Shown: positions 17,278-27,535 of the stretch, piece after piece | How the letters are laid out: each line of letters starts with the position of its first letter | Numbering within the stretch: position 1 is the stretch's first letter | Assembly (NCBI RefSeq): GCF_024169245.1 | Contig: NZ_JALJWP010000001.1 | Coordinates: 2,357,501-2,421,500 of the forward strand | Direction of reading: 5' to 3' | From: Pseudomonas koreensis | Lineage (GTDB): Bacteria > Pseudomonadota > Gammaproteobacteria > Pseudomonadales > Pseudomonadaceae | Length of the DNA: 64,000 bases | The notes under the pieces: model-generated | What the model was told of the DNA's origin: nothing | Seen by the model: the letters and a program-made list of their open reading frames with translations, nothing else | Databases searched by the model: none | Made by a program: the position numbers and the translations under genes

Positions 17278-18843
17278 TCAGAACTGGAAGTAAAGGAACG
17301 GCGAGAAGCTTTGCGCCGAAAGTTTGAGAATCGAGGCGATGAACAACAGCAGAATCAGCCCGCGCATCACGTAGCGCGACCAGTCCGCGGTCCAGTAGGC
17401 CGGTTGCACCTGGGCTTCGACGCCGACGGTGTAGCCAGGTTCATGGATGCTCGCCGGATTTTCACCAGGCGCTGCCTTGATCATTCCCGGGGTCGCAGTG
17501 GCAGGGCCATCGGCCTCGACGTTGACTGCAGGTTTGGTCTTGGCTGGCGGCTGATTGGTGTACAGATCACGCAGGCCGAAGAACGCCAGGGTCACGTAAG
17601 CCACCACCAGGGTTGCCACTTGCAGACCGGTGAGGCTGGCCTGATTGAGTTCCGACAGCGACCAGTCGCCGAAGCTGAACATTGCACCGTACATGCGCCC
17701 GGCAACGTGCAGGTTCTCGGCACGGAAGATCACCCAGCCCATCACCACCAGCAGGAAGGTCAGTGCCCAGCGGATCGGGTTGAGGCTGCGCGGCGAAGTG
17801 TTCAGACCGAGCATTTTTTCGATCGCCAGCCACATGCCGTGCCAGGCGCCCCAGATGATGTAAGTGATGTTCGCGCCGTGCCACAGACCACCCAGGAGCA
17901 TGGTCAGGAACAGGTTGCGATAGGTCATCAGCGTGCCTTTGCGGTTACCGCCGAGGGTGATGTACAGATAGTCACGCAGCCAGGTCGACAGGCTGATGTG
18001 CCAGCGGCGCCAGAACTCGGTGATCGACTGGCTGATGTACGGCTGCTTGAAGTTTTCCATGAAGCGGAAACCCATCATCAAGCCTAGGCCGATGGCCATG
18101 TCGCTGTAACCGGAAAAGTCGAAATACAGTTGCGCGGTGTACGCCAGCGCACCGAGCCAGGCGTCGCCCGTGGTCGGGTTCTGCAGGGCGAAGCAATGGT
18201 CGGCGACCACGGCGAGGGTGTCGGCGATGAAGACTTTCTTGATGAAACCCTGCATGAACCGCGTGCAGCCCTCGGAGAACTTGTCGAGGGTGTGCGTGCG
18301 ATTGTTGAACTGGTCGGCGAGGTCGCGGAAACGCAGAACCGGGCCGGCAATCAGGTGCGGGAAGATCGCCACGAACGCTGCGAAGTCGATCAGGTTGCGC
18401 GTGGCCGGCGTGTCGCCACGGTACACGTCGATGATGTAGCTGATCGATTCGAAGATGTAGAACGAAATACCGATCGGCAGCAGCACGTGAGTGAGGATGA
18501 ACGGCTCGAGACCGAACGAAGTCATGATTTCGTTAATGCTGTCGACACCGAAGTTGGCGTACTTGAAGTAGCCAAGGATGCACAGGTCGACGGCCACGCC
18601 GAGCAGCAGCCAGCGCTGGGCCGGTTTGGTCCGCACACCGGCGGCACCCACCTTGAGGCCGATCCAGTAGTTCCACAGCGTGACCGCTGCGAACAGCGCG
18701 AGGAAGTCCACCCGCCACCAGGCGTAGAACACGTAGCTGGCGATCAGCAGCAGCAGGTTGCGATAGCGTTGCCCGCTCAAGTAGTACAAGCCGAGAAAGA
18801 TCGGCAAGAACAGAAACAGGAACACGTTGGATGAAAATACCAT
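17278..18843 (-). CDS. algI: Alginate O-acetyltransferase AlgI (MBOAT)
   Basis: AlgI has 521 residues from the ATG at 18843, which has GGAGA 7 nt upstream; the frame reaches 18921 without a ribosome site. It is a membrane-bound O-acyltransferase with about eleven membrane helices. The signature GLWHGANITYIIWGAWHG contains the catalytic histidine that moves acetyl groups across the inner membrane. FWRRWHISLSTWLRDYLYI is the other conserved block. It acts with AlgJ, AlgF and AlgX. A region of about 60 residues near residue 460 is low in complexity and likely a loop. Confidence 0.96.
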   Translation of the reverse strand: MVFSSNVFLFLFLPIFLGLYYLSGQRYRNLLLLIASYVFYAWWRVDFLALFAAVTLWNYWIGLKVGAAGVRTKPAQRWLLLGVAVDLCILGYFKYANFGVDSINEIMTSFGLEPFILTHVLLPIGISFYIFESISYIIDVYRGDTPATRNLIDFAAFVAIFPHLIAGPVLRFRDLADQFNNRTHTLDKFSEGCTRFMQGFIKKVFIADTLAVVADHCFALQNPTTGDAWLGALAYTAQLYFDFSGYSDMAIGLGLMMGFRFMENFKQPYISQSITEFWRRWHISLSTWLRDYLYITLGGNRKGTLMTYRNLFLTMLLGGLWHGANITYIIWGAWHGMWLAIEKMLGLNTSPRSLNPIRWALTFLLVVMGWVIFRAENLHVAGRMYGAMFSFGDWSLSELNQASLTGLQVATLVVAYVTLAFFGLRDLYTNQPPAKTKPAVNVEADGPATATPGMIKAAPGENPASIHEPGYTVGVEAQVQPAYWTADWSRYVMRGLILLLFIASILKLSAQSFSPFLYFQF

Positions 18844-18960
18844 CCCGATCTCTCCATGTTTGAACCAACAGTCAAGGGCCAAAGCCCCCCCAAACCCCCC
18901 GTGGTAGTGGAGGGGTGACACAGTGTTTGCTTGAGGTCTGGGCTGGCCTTCAGACCGCGC

Positions 18961-19111
18961 CCCTCACCCCCCGCCCTCTCCCGGAGGGAGAGGGAGCCTG
19001 ATCTCCATGGTTTTCAAAAATGGAGATCGACTCGGTATTTCAGGTCGGCGGATTTCTCAAAAGCACCTCGGTCAGTCCCCTCTCCCTCCGGGAGAGGGTT
19101 AGGGTGAGGGG
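18961..19111. repeat. Inverted repeat pair of the CCCTCTCCC type between algL and algI
   Basis: Two hairpin units (CCCTCTCCCGGAGGGAGAGG near 18974 and its sister near 19080) are arranged as inverted copies, with outer CCCCTCACCCC and GGGTGAGGGG arms about 150 bp apart. This is a third repeat class, distinct from the two REP families. It fills most of the 285-bp algL-algI gap, the largest spacer inside the alginate operon. Confidence 0.85.
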
Positions 19112-19128
19112 CTTTTGCTTTTCGCCTT

Positions 19129-20253
19129 TCAAGAACCCTTGTTGCCCTTTTCATGCGACGGGTCGTAGACCTTGGTCAGGTCGCCGCCAAGGCGGAAGGT
19201 CTTGAACGGTTGCATGTCGCGTTTCTTCTCGATCACGTCCGGCGCACAGGTGTAGAGCGTGCAGAACGGTTCGAGCCAGGCGAATTTCATGTCCTCTTTC
19301 AAGTCGGTCATGTCCTGCTTTTTGCCGTTCTTTTCTTCGAACTCGTCAGGGTCCTTCACGCCGGCCAACACACGATCACCCAGACGCTTGAGTGCGCCGT
19401 TGTTTTCCTGGCGCAGATCGACCCCGTTGACCTGGGCGAAACTGGCGATCATCGCCAGCGGCGGCAGGGCGTAGTTGTGATAGGCGAGGGCGCGTTGCTG
19501 GCGCTTGAGTTCGTTAGGCAGGAAGCCATCGGCGTCGACTTGATTGACGCCAACCTTGTATTCCTTCACCGCCCAATCAAACAGGTCGCGGCGGTTGGTG
19601 GCGACGGCGGTGGCCATCACCGACCAGGCAGCCCAGTACGAGTGATTGTTGGTTTTTTCCAGCGGCAGGTTGTCCCAGTCGCTGACCACCTGATCGGCCA
19701 TTTTGCTGAACCAGGCTTCGATCAGCTGCGCTTCCTGCTGGTGTTGGGCCAGCGGGTGCGAGTCGGAAAACTTCAGGCGAATGTACGACGAGGCCATGCT
19801 GCCCAGCGCCCATTTGCGCATCGACTTGCCGGTGTGGTTGAAGTCTTTGGACATCAGCGCATCGGCCTTGGCCCACGCGGTCAGCCAGTTGAGCGTGCAT
19901 TCGAGCTGCTCCGGGCGACCGTCACGCATGAACTGCATGACGCGCTTGGCAGTGCCGCGCTCCAGCGTGGTGATGTCTTTGGTGGTGTCGCGAAAGGCTT
20001 TTTCCGACTGCACGTTCAGCGTTGCGCGAGCCTTGTCGGAACCTTCGTATTTGCTGCGAAATTGCAGCGGACCGGTGTACGGCGCCGGCATCGCGTCGCA
20101 GCCGTCGCTGTTGTCGCCGGTCTTGAATTTATCCACCGGGGCGAAGTAGCCCTGCGGTGGACGCAATGGCGCGGCAGCCTGAGTTGCCCCGGCGAACATC
20201 GCCAGGCTCAGGAGTGTCGGTGCCAACAGGTTTTTCAGTTTCGGATTTCGCAT
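19129..20253 (-). CDS. algL: Alginate lyase AlgL
   Basis: AlgL cuts mannuronate-rich alginate in the periplasm by beta-elimination and clears polymer that escapes the export complex. From the ATG at 20253, with GAGGT 7 nt upstream, it has 374 residues and a signal peptide ending ATQAAA. An ATG at 20265 overlapping the algX stop (ATGA) is a possible alternative start. The lyase family 5 hallmark [11 protein letters not shown] with catalytic Asn-His is present, as are [14 protein letters not shown] and [21 protein letters not shown] segments. The next gene, algI, is 285 bp away behind a repeat. Confidence 0.96.
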   Translation of the reverse strand: MRNPKLKNLLAPTLLSLAMFAGATQAAAPLRPPQGYFAPVDKFKTGDNSDGCDAMPAPYTGPLQFRSKYEGSDKARATLNVQSEKAFRDTTKDITTLERGTAKRVMQFMRDGRPEQLECTLNWLTAWAKADALMSKDFNHTGKSMRKWALGSMASSYIRLKFSDSHPLAQHQQEAQLIEAWFSKMADQVVSDWDNLPLEKTNNHSYWAAWSVMATAVATNRRDLFDWAVKEYKVGVNQVDADGFLPNELKRQQRALAYHNYALPPLAMIASFAQVNGVDLRQENNGALKRLGDRVLAGVKDPDEFEEKNGKKQDMTDLKEDMKFAWLEPFCTLYTCAPDVIEKKRDMQPFKTFRLGGDLTKVYDPSHEKGNKGS

Positions 20254-20261
20254 AGCAGACC

Positions 20262-21728
20262 TCATTGCCCGAGCTGCGCGGTCTGTTGACCGACGCCCGG
20301 GAATACGTTGCGTTTGCAGATTTTCGCTTCGACTTTTTGTGGCGCGGCGCCAGGTCCGGCTTCAGGACCCTGGACTTCGACCGCCAGCAGGTTTTGCGAG
20401 GCCCAGTCTTCGTCCGTGCGCAGCTCAAAGGCGAAACGACCGTCGGTGTCGGAGGTTTCCGGTTTCTCGATCTTGATGTCCTCGTGGCGACCGTTCATGT
20501 ACCAGAGGGTGGCTTGCAGGGTTTTCACCGAGGTGTCGGCGAAGCGGATGTCGACCTGATGACTGGCGTTCTGCAGGTTCAGGTTCTTGCTGTTGACCAG
20601 CAGTTCTTGCTTGCTGCCCGGCTTCAGCGTGGTGCTGGCGGACATCTGCGCGTCTTTGCCTTCGCAACCGTTGTCGAGGAGCGCCATCATCTGGCGATAG
20701 ATGGTTTCCTGGTCGAGGCGATACAGCGGCGAGAATTCCCAGATGAGAATCTTCGGCGGGGTCTTCTGGAATTCTTCGCTGCCCAGGTACTGCAGCATCG
20801 AACCTTCGAAACCGCCGCCGGGGAAGGCCACGTTGAGAATGTCGGCGCCGATGGCTTCTTCGAGGAAACCGGCGAAGTTATAGTTCTTGCCGCTGTGCGA
20901 CGTACCGACCAGGGTGATCTGCGGATTGCCGGAATCGCCGAACAGGTCGCCGTCACCGGCCTCGCCTTTCGGCTCGGTGGTGAACTGGTCCATGTACTGG
21001 ATCGCGTAGCTGGTGCCACACAGTTGCCCGGCCATGTTGTGCAGGGTGCCGGTCTTGCCCATGCGCCCGGACTTCTTGGTCTCGAATTCACGCTTGGGAA
21101 TGTCGGCGAAAGCGGGGATCTGCTTGACCTTTTCCGCCACGATTTTTGCCGTGCGCTGAGCGCCGTATGGCGTCCAGTGCTGGTCGCCACGGAAGTAGAA
21201 ATCGTGGGCGGGCAGGGTGTCCGGCAGCGATTCGTTGGTCAGCGGCGACAGGTCCGGCACCACGTAACCCATCTTGGCGAAACGGCCAAGCATGGTCTTG
21301 TAGTTGCCCAGCGCTTTCTCGTAATCGAACGCGGCTTTTTCCTGCGGGTTGAGCTTGTTGCGGTTCACCAGGCCACGGGTCGGCTGGTAGACGATCACCA
21401 GCTCCACGCCTTTGCTCTTGAACGCATCGTGCAACTGCTGCAGACGCTTGTAGCCTGCTGGCGTGGTGTTGAACTCGGTGCGCAGGTCTTCCTGGGTACG
21501 GAACAGCCAGTCGCCCTGAGCCTGTACCAGCGTGGTGAAGTTCTGCTGATAACGCGTGGTGTAGTTCTTCGCATCATGGGCCGCCGGGCACAGGTTGCAG
21601 CACGGCTCGGCGGTGAACTTCGGTGGCGTGACGCTTGCGCCGTCAGCGTCGGCGCGGGCGTTGCCGGCAGCGAGAATGCCGAGGGTCAGGGCCGAGAGGC
21701 TGAGCAGTTTGATCATGTGTGGGTGCAT
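20262..21728 (-). CDS. algX: Alginate O-acetyltransferase AlgX
   Basis: AlgX has 488 residues with a signal peptide (about 1-30) starting at the ATG 21728, which AGGA precedes by 8 nt. The N-terminal SGNH hydrolase-like domain has the Asp-x-His pair in [10 protein letters not shown] and the serine in [12 protein letters not shown]-terminal carbohydrate-binding module follows. It acetylates mannuronate in the periplasm, protecting it from epimerisation and lysis, and is part of the export scaffold with AlgK and AlgE. The stop overlaps a possible algL start. Confidence 0.95.
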   Translation of the reverse strand: MHPHMIKLLSLSALTLGILAAGNARADADGASVTPPKFTAEPCCNLCPAAHDAKNYTTRYQQNFTTLVQAQGDWLFRTQEDLRTEFNTTPAGYKRLQQLHDAFKSKGVELVIVYQPTRGLVNRNKLNPQEKAAFDYEKALGNYKTMLGRFAKMGYVVPDLSPLTNESLPDTLPAHDFYFRGDQHWTPYGAQRTAKIVAEKVKQIPAFADIPKREFETKKSGRMGKTGTLHNMAGQLCGTSYAIQYMDQFTTEPKGEAGDGDLFGDSGNPQITLVGTSHSGKNYNFAGFLEEAIGADILNVAFPGGGFEGSMLQYLGSEEFQKTPPKILIWEFSPLYRLDQETIYRQMMALLDNGCEGKDAQMSASTTLKPGSKQELLVNSKNLNLQNASHQVDIRFADTSVKTLQATLWYMNGRHEDIKIEKPETSDTDGRFAFELRTDEDWASQNLLAVEVQGPEAGPGAAPQKVEAKICKRNVFPGVGQQTAQLGQ

Positions 21729-21739
21729 AAAAATTATCC

Positions 21740-23311
21740 TCAGTCCTGCATTTCGGTCTGGCGTTCGACAGGGTCGATCAGCACGGCTTTCTGCTGGCGC
21801 ACCAGCAAATCGAGAATTTCATCCTGGCGCTCGCCGAGGATGCCGTTGAAGCTGATGCCGCTGGACTTGGTCGGCGCCAGCATCGACACGCGATACAGCT
21901 CGACACTCAGCGGCGAATCGATCGACAGCGGGCCGCTGCCGTTGGCCGCCAGTTCGCCACCGACCACGATCAGCGACACCTGCGCGTCGAACGGGTCGAG
22001 CTTGATGTCACGGTCGGTGTCGGTCAGGTCCTTGATGTGGCCGTAGATACCGGTCAGGCCGTTGGTCATGGCAACGTTTTCGTACAGGCGGATGTTCACG
22101 CTGTTACGAATACGGATGCCGTGACGGGTATTGCTGATGACCTTGTTGCCCCACAGCAGGTTGTCGGCGGACTCGTAGAGCGTGATGCCGTCGGTGTGGT
22201 TCTTGTAGATCTCGTTGTAGGCAATGATGTTGTTGACGCTGTTACGGTCGATCACCAGGCCCGACAACTTGTTGTCGTAACTCTTGTTGTTGAAGATGAA
22301 GCTGTCGTTGACCTCACGGGAAATGATGATCCCGTGCTTCTTCTTCGTGCCGTAAACAGTGTTCTCGGCAATGATCAGACGGTGCGAGCGGTCATGCGGG
22401 TCGATGCCGTAGACGATGTTGTCTTTGTAGGTGTTGCCCTTGACCACGAAGTCGCGGGTTTCGTAGCAGTAGAAGCCGTACCACATGTCCGAGAACTCGG
22501 AGCCGACGATCCAGCCGGTTGGCTCGGGACGTTTGAGAACCTTGGCCATGTTCGGCGTGTACTGGGAAATACTCACCCCGTACGACTTACTGTTGGCGTA
22601 ACCGAAACTGGCCATCTTGCTGTTGACGATGTAGGTCTCGGTGCCGCCCCAGGCGAGCAGGAACGGACGGAATTCCTTCGGCGAACGGAAGGTTGCCGGG
22701 CCGTTGTCCTTCTCGCGCCAGCCGGTGACTTTGGTGTCACGCACGAACAATTTGCCGTCGTTGACCAGGAACGAACCGGCCTCTTGGGACAGGCGCAGTT
22801 CCTGGGTCTGACCGTCGATTTCGAGGATGCCTTTCTCGCCGACCACGATCGGCAATTTGGCCAGGTACACGCCCGGTGAGGTCTCGCTGAAATACTGCTT
22901 GGGCAGTTTTTTCGCCAGATCCTTGAGGTTCATGTAGCCGTCGTCGATGAAGATCGCCTGCGGAATGCCGTGCTGACGCACAACCCATTCGGCCATCTTG
23001 TTATCGCCGCCGATGAAATCCTTAAGCGCGTTTTCCTGCATCATCCGGCGCACGCTGATCTTGCCCGGCTTGCTGCGCACGATCTTCGCGGCAGCGGCTT
23101 CGGCGGTGAAGCCGGACAGGTCGGGCAGTGTCGGCTTGGCCAGTTGCAGCGCCTCGGTCGGCGCGCTGCTGACGGTGTAGGTCTTGGCCTGTTGCAGTTC
23201 CTTGGCCACGGTCGCAGGCTTGGCCGGTTCAACATTGGCGAAGGCGCCGGCGCTGGCCAGCAGCATCGCGCCGGCCAGCAGGCTTAGTGAGCCTGTTCTG
23301 GTGCTGATCAT
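21740..23311 (-). CDS. algG: Mannuronan C5-epimerase AlgG
   Basis: AlgG converts mannuronate to guluronate in the polymer as it crosses the periplasm. From the ATG at 23311, with GGGAG upstream, it has 523 residues; an in-frame ATG at 23338 overlaps the algE stop but lacks a ribosome site. A signal peptide ends near ASAGAFA. The right-handed beta-helix (from about residue 200) has the catalytic motif DPHDRS and repeated turns such as NNKSYDNKLSGLVI and YNEIYKNHTDGI. It is also required structurally to protect alginate from AlgL. Confidence 0.96.
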   Translation of the reverse strand: MISTRTGSLSLLAGAMLLASAGAFANVEPAKPATVAKELQQAKTYTVSSAPTEALQLAKPTLPDLSGFTAEAAAAKIVRSKPGKISVRRMMQENALKDFIGGDNKMAEWVVRQHGIPQAIFIDDGYMNLKDLAKKLPKQYFSETSPGVYLAKLPIVVGEKGILEIDGQTQELRLSQEAGSFLVNDGKLFVRDTKVTGWREKDNGPATFRSPKEFRPFLLAWGGTETYIVNSKMASFGYANSKSYGVSISQYTPNMAKVLKRPEPTGWIVGSEFSDMWYGFYCYETRDFVVKGNTYKDNIVYGIDPHDRSHRLIIAENTVYGTKKKHGIIISREVNDSFIFNNKSYDNKLSGLVIDRNSVNNIIAYNEIYKNHTDGITLYESADNLLWGNKVISNTRHGIRIRNSVNIRLYENVAMTNGLTGIYGHIKDLTDTDRDIKLDPFDAQVSLIVVGGELAANGSGPLSIDSPLSVELYRVSMLAPTKSSGISFNGILGERQDEILDLLVRQQKAVLIDPVERQTEMQD

Positions 23312-23337
23312 GTCGGGCACTCCCTTGGCGGTTTGCA

Positions 23338-24819
23338 TCAGAAGCGCCAGATCACGTCAATGAATGCGCGGTGCATGTAGGAATCAACCTGGCTGCCGTA
23401 GGCGTCGCCCGGTTTGAACACACCGCCACGGAAACGCACCAGTGCCGAAGGCTCGTCGATCGACTGGCTCAACGCCGCCGGCAACAGGCCTTGCTTGAAG
23501 TACTTGGTGACGACCAGGTCCATTTCCTGACCCAGGTCCTTGTTGCCATCTTCAAGCGGCAAGGATGTGCTGGAGAGGATTGCGCCGGTGACGTCGTCGG
23601 TGTTGTTTTCCACCGCGTTGATGCCGTTGCTGCCGACCGGCTTGTTGCCGTCGACACGCCAGAACTTGTGGTAGATCAGGCTGGCGTCGTACTCGTCGTT
23701 GATCATCCACGAACCGAACAGAGTGGCGGTCTGCATGTTGTTCATTTCGCCACGGAACGCTTCGCCGAAACGGTGCACGCGCGAACGGGTACCGGTGTAG
23801 TTGGAGCGGTTGCTCTCCAGACCGTTCTGTTCGTAATCGGCACTGGCGCGGGCGTAGGCACCGCCGACTTGCCACTGCGGATCGAGGCGCAGACGCACGC
23901 CGACATCGGCGGCCCAGCCGCTGATGTCATCGCTGCGCTTGGCTTGTGTCGGGCGCGTGCCGTCGGCGTTCAGCGCGTTGACCGTGTCACGGTCGCCGCT
24001 CATGCCGGTGATGCTGCCCCAGTAGTTGACGGTGTTGGTGTTGCGCCAGTTGTAGGCGTCGCTGTCGGCGGTCAGGCCGATCCAGCTGATGTCGCCGTTC
24101 TGGGTTTTGTCCAGCGAATCACGCGGCACGCCCGGCTCGGCGTAATCGAGTTTGCCGTCATCGTGGGCATGATGACCGCGAATGCCGACCCACTGCCCCG
24201 GTGTCCACTGGTAAGCGGCGTCGGCGTAGGCATGCAGGCGATCCTTGTCTTTCGGTGCCAGCTCTTTCAAGTCGGTGCGGTATTCGCTGAAACGCTCGGC
24301 GACACCGGCATTGGCGCGCAGCAGGGTGGTGTCGAAGGTCCAGTTCAGCGCTTCGATGTTGGTGTCGCGCCATTGGCCGTCGTCATTGCGCAGACGCTGA
24401 CGACCGAACTTGAGGATCTCGCCAGGGTAGGGCGTGAAGCCGCTGTAGCCGACCCAGAACTCGCGCATCGCCAGGTAGTTCTTCTTGGTTTCGCGATCGC
24501 CGCTGTCGGTGGTCTGTGCACCGTCGGACTGCTGCAGGGTGTCGGTCTCGATGATGTCGGTCGAGGTCACGGCCTGACCCATCGCGTAGGCGCTCCACGC
24601 GCCGCTTTCGCCGTAGATCCACGGACGCAGGTCGAGGCCCACGCCGTTGACGTCGCCGCCACCGGCAGTGCCGAGGTCACGGTCGTCTTCGGACTGACCG
24701 GTGAGTTTCACTTCCAGACCGAAGTTCTTGCTTTCAGTCATCGCAGCCAGTGTCGGGCAAGACCAGATCAGCGCGAAGGTGAGGCCAATACCGGCCTTCA
24801 CGAATGGGTTCAGCTTCAT
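23338..24819 (-). CDS. algE: Outer-membrane alginate export porin AlgE
   Basis: AlgE has 493 residues with a signal peptide (about 1-26). It is an 18-stranded beta-barrel that exports negatively charged alginate through a highly positive pore. The protein has alternating amphipathic strands and ends in aromatic Phe (IDVIWRF), the usual outer-membrane insertion signal. The start overlaps the algK stop by 4 bp (ATGA), so the lipoprotein and the porin it helps to localise are translationally coupled. Confidence 0.96.
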   Translation of the reverse strand: MKLNPFVKAGIGLTFALIWSCPTLAAMTESKNFGLEVKLTGQSEDDRDLGTAGGGDVNGVGLDLRPWIYGESGAWSAYAMGQAVTSTDIIETDTLQQSDGAQTTDSGDRETKKNYLAMREFWVGYSGFTPYPGEILKFGRQRLRNDDGQWRDTNIEALNWTFDTTLLRANAGVAERFSEYRTDLKELAPKDKDRLHAYADAAYQWTPGQWVGIRGHHAHDDGKLDYAEPGVPRDSLDKTQNGDISWIGLTADSDAYNWRNTNTVNYWGSITGMSGDRDTVNALNADGTRPTQAKRSDDISGWAADVGVRLRLDPQWQVGGAYARASADYEQNGLESNRSNYTGTRSRVHRFGEAFRGEMNNMQTATLFGSWMINDEYDASLIYHKFWRVDGNKPVGSNGINAVENNTDDVTGAILSSTSLPLEDGNKDLGQEMDLVVTKYFKQGLLPAALSQSIDEPSALVRFRGGVFKPGDAYGSQVDSYMHRAFIDVIWRF

Positions 24820-26315
24820 AGTTTTTCCTCGCCGTCTTCTTCTTGCAGGGCGTGCAGTTGCAGCGTGTTCGAGTTCAGGGCGCCACGGCTGGCCTGTTCC
24901 TGTTGCAACAGGCGGCGGGCTTCGGGCAGGCGCTCGGGCGGCAGTTGCGCCTCAAGGGTCGCTGCCAGTTCATCGGCTTGCGGGGTGTTCTGGGCCTTGG
25001 CCAGTTGGCTGAATACGTAAGCGTTCAGCGGATCAGGCTTGGTGCCCTTGCCTTGGGAGAACAGCTGGGCAATGGCGAAGTCGGCACTGTTCTGGCCGTT
25101 GCGCGCAGCGGTCAGCAAGTGGTCCAGAGCCTTCTGCGGATAGACCTTGCCGAGGTAGCCACGACGGTAGATCTGACCGAGGTAGTAATCGGCGGCGACT
25201 TCGCGGCCCACGGCTTTCTGGAAATGTTCCTCGGCAACCTTCGCGTCAGCCGGAACCATTTTGCCTTCGTAGTAGACCTTGCCCAGCAACAGTTCGGCGC
25301 GCGGCTGGTCGGCGGCGCGGCCATTGTCCAGATACTTCATCATCTGGTCGACGTCGCCCAGTTCGGGGAAGTCGTAAAGCAATTGGGCGAGGGTCACCCA
25401 CGACGCCGGGTAGCCTGGAGCGATCGGTTCGAGCAACGCCTGCGCGGTTTTTTCGTCGGTCTTGCCCAGGGTCGAATCGGCCAGCACACGGGCCACGGAA
25501 TCGACACGCTGCGCGGTGACGGTGCCACGGCTGTAACCGGCCTGCATCTGCTTGATCAGCTCGGCCTGTTGGTCCGCCTGGCCGCGCTTCTGGTAAACGG
25601 TGGCTAGTTCGACGTAGCAGATGTCGGTGGTGTTGAGCGCGGCCTTGCAGATTTTTTCCACGTCATCCAGATGTTGGTCGTAAGTGCCCTGGGTGCGATA
25701 CAGCAGCACCTGCGCCAGACCGGCTTCCGGGTAACCGGACTTGCGCCACTGATCGATCTGCTGCTGAGCGTTGATGTTGGGGAAGCTGTGCGGATATTGC
25801 AGATACAGCATCGCCAGCGGGATCAACGTGTTGCCTTCGCCATTGGCGGCGGCTTTCTTCAGCAGGGTTTCGGCTTCATGGTGTTCGGCTTCGGTCGAGC
25901 CAGGCTTGGCCACCAGCAGGCGACCGAGACGTGCCTGGGCACGCGGCGAAACGCTGGCCGCTGCGCGGTAAGTCGCCTCGGCCTGTTTCATCTGCGCCGG
26001 GTCGCGGCTGTCGACCTGGATATCGGCCAGGCCGACTTGCGCCTCGCTGTAACCCAGATCGGCCAGTTGCTGGTAATTCTGCGCAGCGGTGGCGGTGTCG
26101 CCACGCTTGAGCGCTTCGTTGGCCAGACGCTGATCGGGCAGCCCGGCGCAACCGGCCAGACTCACCGCCAATGCCAGGGCACACACTGTTCCCATGTAGG
26201 AGTGAGCCTGCTCGCGAAGCAGTCGACTCGGTACTTCAGACAGACCGCGCTGGCCCTTTCGCGAGCAGGCTCGCTCCCACAGGGTCGGCGGTGTGTTCAA
26301 GTTATGCGTAGTCAC
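24816..26315 (-). CDS. algK: Alginate biosynthesis TPR/Sel1-repeat lipoprotein AlgK, with REP-derived N-terminal segment
   Basis: AlgK is an outer-membrane lipoprotein of TPR/Sel1 repeats that places AlgE and links it to AlgX and Alg44. The repeats ([25 protein letters not shown] units, given in short) are clear from residue 60 on. A GTG at 26315 has AGGA at the right distance; an ATG at 26321 sits too close to it. But 26196-26281 is a REPIN that stays open in frame. The signal peptide [10 protein letters not shown] therefore lies about 38 residues inside a frame that begins VTTHNLN. Alternatively, translation begins at the ATG 26195 at the REPIN edge (458 residues), which lacks a ribosome site. 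Confidence 0.9.
   Translation of the reverse strand: MTTHNLNTPPTLWERACSRKGQRGLSEVPSRLLREQAHSYMGTVCALALAVSLAGCAGLPDQRLANEALKRGDTATAAQNYQQLADLGYSEAQVGLADIQVDSRDPAQMKQAEATYRAAASVSPRAQARLGRLLVAKPGSTEAEHHEAETLLKKAAANGEGNTLIPLAMLYLQYPHSFPNINAQQQIDQWRKSGYPEAGLAQVLLYRTQGTYDQHLDDVEKICKAALNTTDICYVELATVYQKRGQADQQAELIKQMQAGYSRGTVTAQRVDSVARVLADSTLGKTDEKTAQALLEPIAPGYPASWVTLAQLLYDFPELGDVDQMMKYLDNGRAADQPRAELLLGKVYYEGKMVPADAKVAEEHFQKAVGREVAADYYLGQIYRRGYLGKVYPQKALDHLLTAARNGQNSADFAIAQLFSQGKGTKPDPLNAYVFSQLAKAQNTPQADELAATLEAQLPPERLPEARRLLQQEQASRGALNSNTLQLHALQEEDGEEKL
26196..26281. repeat. REPIN inserted in the 5' coding region of algK
   Basis: An inverted REP pair (gagcctgctcgcgaa family) lies between the algK ribosome site and start region (26313-26330) and its signal peptide. 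It is open in the algK frame, adding about 29 codons such as [10 protein letters not shown] and RLLREQAHS if translated. Confidence 0.9.
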
Positions 26316-26330
26316 AGGCATGTCCTCGAC

Positions 26331-27500
26331 TTAAAGACCGGCAGCCATGGCTTTGTCGATCAGCCAGTTCAGGTTCGGGCCACGGTCGCTGTTCACTTCC
26401 ACCGGGCGGCCGGCGAGGCTGCTGTCGAGCGGCTCGTCAGGCTGGATCTGCACGCGGATATCGGAGGACAGGTCGGCGCTTTTCAGGCTGGTGCTGCTGA
26501 CGATCTTGCCGGTGCGGGTCTTGTCTTCGCCGGCGATCTGGAAGCTCACAGGCGTACCCGGACGCACGTCGCCGAACTGGCGATAGGAGAAGCGTGCTTC
26601 AACGTTGGCCTGGGTGTTGCGCGGCACCAACTGGAAGATCACGTCGCCCTTGCTCGCGTACTGACCGTCAGCCACCAGTTGCTGGGCCACGGTGCAGTCG
26701 CACGGCGAAGTCAGGGTGCCGGTCATTTGCTTGCCGAACAGTTCTTCAACCTTGGCCGGGGCCAGTTGATCTTCGGCCAGATGACCCTTGAGCACGTCGA
26801 GCATGCTGGTGCTGAAGGTCGCCAGCGGTGCGCCTTTGGCGGCAACGCCGTCGGACTTGACCAGGCTCTGCACGGTGCCGTCGCGCGGCATGGTGATGTT
26901 CATCCCCGGCACGCTGACCAGACCGGCCTGGGCGTGGCTGACGAAGTACATGCCGTACACCGACTTGAAGATGAAACCGGCAGCGACCAGACCAACAGCG
27001 AAAATACCGGCGCTGAAGGTCACGGCTTTCAGACGGCCGAACGGGGTCATGCCGGTGTCATTGGTCTTGTTCTTGCGCGCCTTGGTGAAGTTGTCGCGCT
27101 GCAGGGTCGCCAGCACTTCGCCGATGCTGACGATGTCGCCGGCCAGGTGCGAAGTGATCAGGTGGCGCAGGGTGGAAATGTCCTGCGGCTCGAGGTTCTG
27201 GAACTGGCAGCCGGCGCGGCCGGTGGCGCGATCGAAGGAACGCACCTGCAGTTCAACGTCCATGGCCAGGCCGAGGTTGTCGATGACGAATTGCAGACGT
27301 GCCTTGTACACCTCGCCGATGGTCAGCGGCATCTGCCCGGCGTTGAACGCCAGGCCGCCGGCCGACAGATCGAGGACGCGCGCTTCGAGCGGAGTCCGGT
27401 CAGGGCCGAAGAAACGCAGCTTGGCCGGGATTTTCACGCGAGCGTGCTGGCGCTGGGCTTCGGATTCATGCACTACGTTGACGTTGACGGCGGTATTCAT
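26331..27500 (-). CDS. alg44: Alg44, c-di-GMP-binding alginate polymerisation protein
   Basis: Alg44 has 389 residues. The N-terminal cytoplasmic PilZ domain has the c-di-GMP motif RQHAR (residues 17-21) and DLSAGG (44-49), both complete, so it should bind the messenger. One membrane helix lies near residues 160-180. The periplasmic part is a membrane-fusion-like lipoyl/beta-barrel domain. Binding of c-di-GMP switches on the polymerase Alg8. The gene starts 35 bp after alg8. Confidence 0.96.
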   Translation of the reverse strand: MNTAVNVNVVHESEAQRQHARVKIPAKLRFFGPDRTPLEARVLDLSAGGLAFNAGQMPLTIGEVYKARLQFVIDNLGLAMDVELQVRSFDRATGRAGCQFQNLEPQDISTLRHLITSHLAGDIVSIGEVLATLQRDNFTKARKNKTNDTGMTPFGRLKAVTFSAGIFAVGLVAAGFIFKSVYGMYFVSHAQAGLVSVPGMNITMPRDGTVQSLVKSDGVAAKGAPLATFSTSMLDVLKGHLAEDQLAPAKVEELFGKQMTGTLTSPCDCTVAQQLVADGQYASKGDVIFQLVPRNTQANVEARFSYRQFGDVRPGTPVSFQIAGEDKTRTGKIVSSTSLKSADLSSDIRVQIQPDEPLDSSLAGRPVEVNSDRGPNLNWLIDKAMAAGL

Positions 27501-27535
27501 AGGGGCGATTTCCTTGTTAATTCAATAGGAGCGGG

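Noticed and set aside
20265..22046. Plus-strand 593-residue open frame
   Set aside because: It is antisense to algX and the end of algG, whose assignments are firm.
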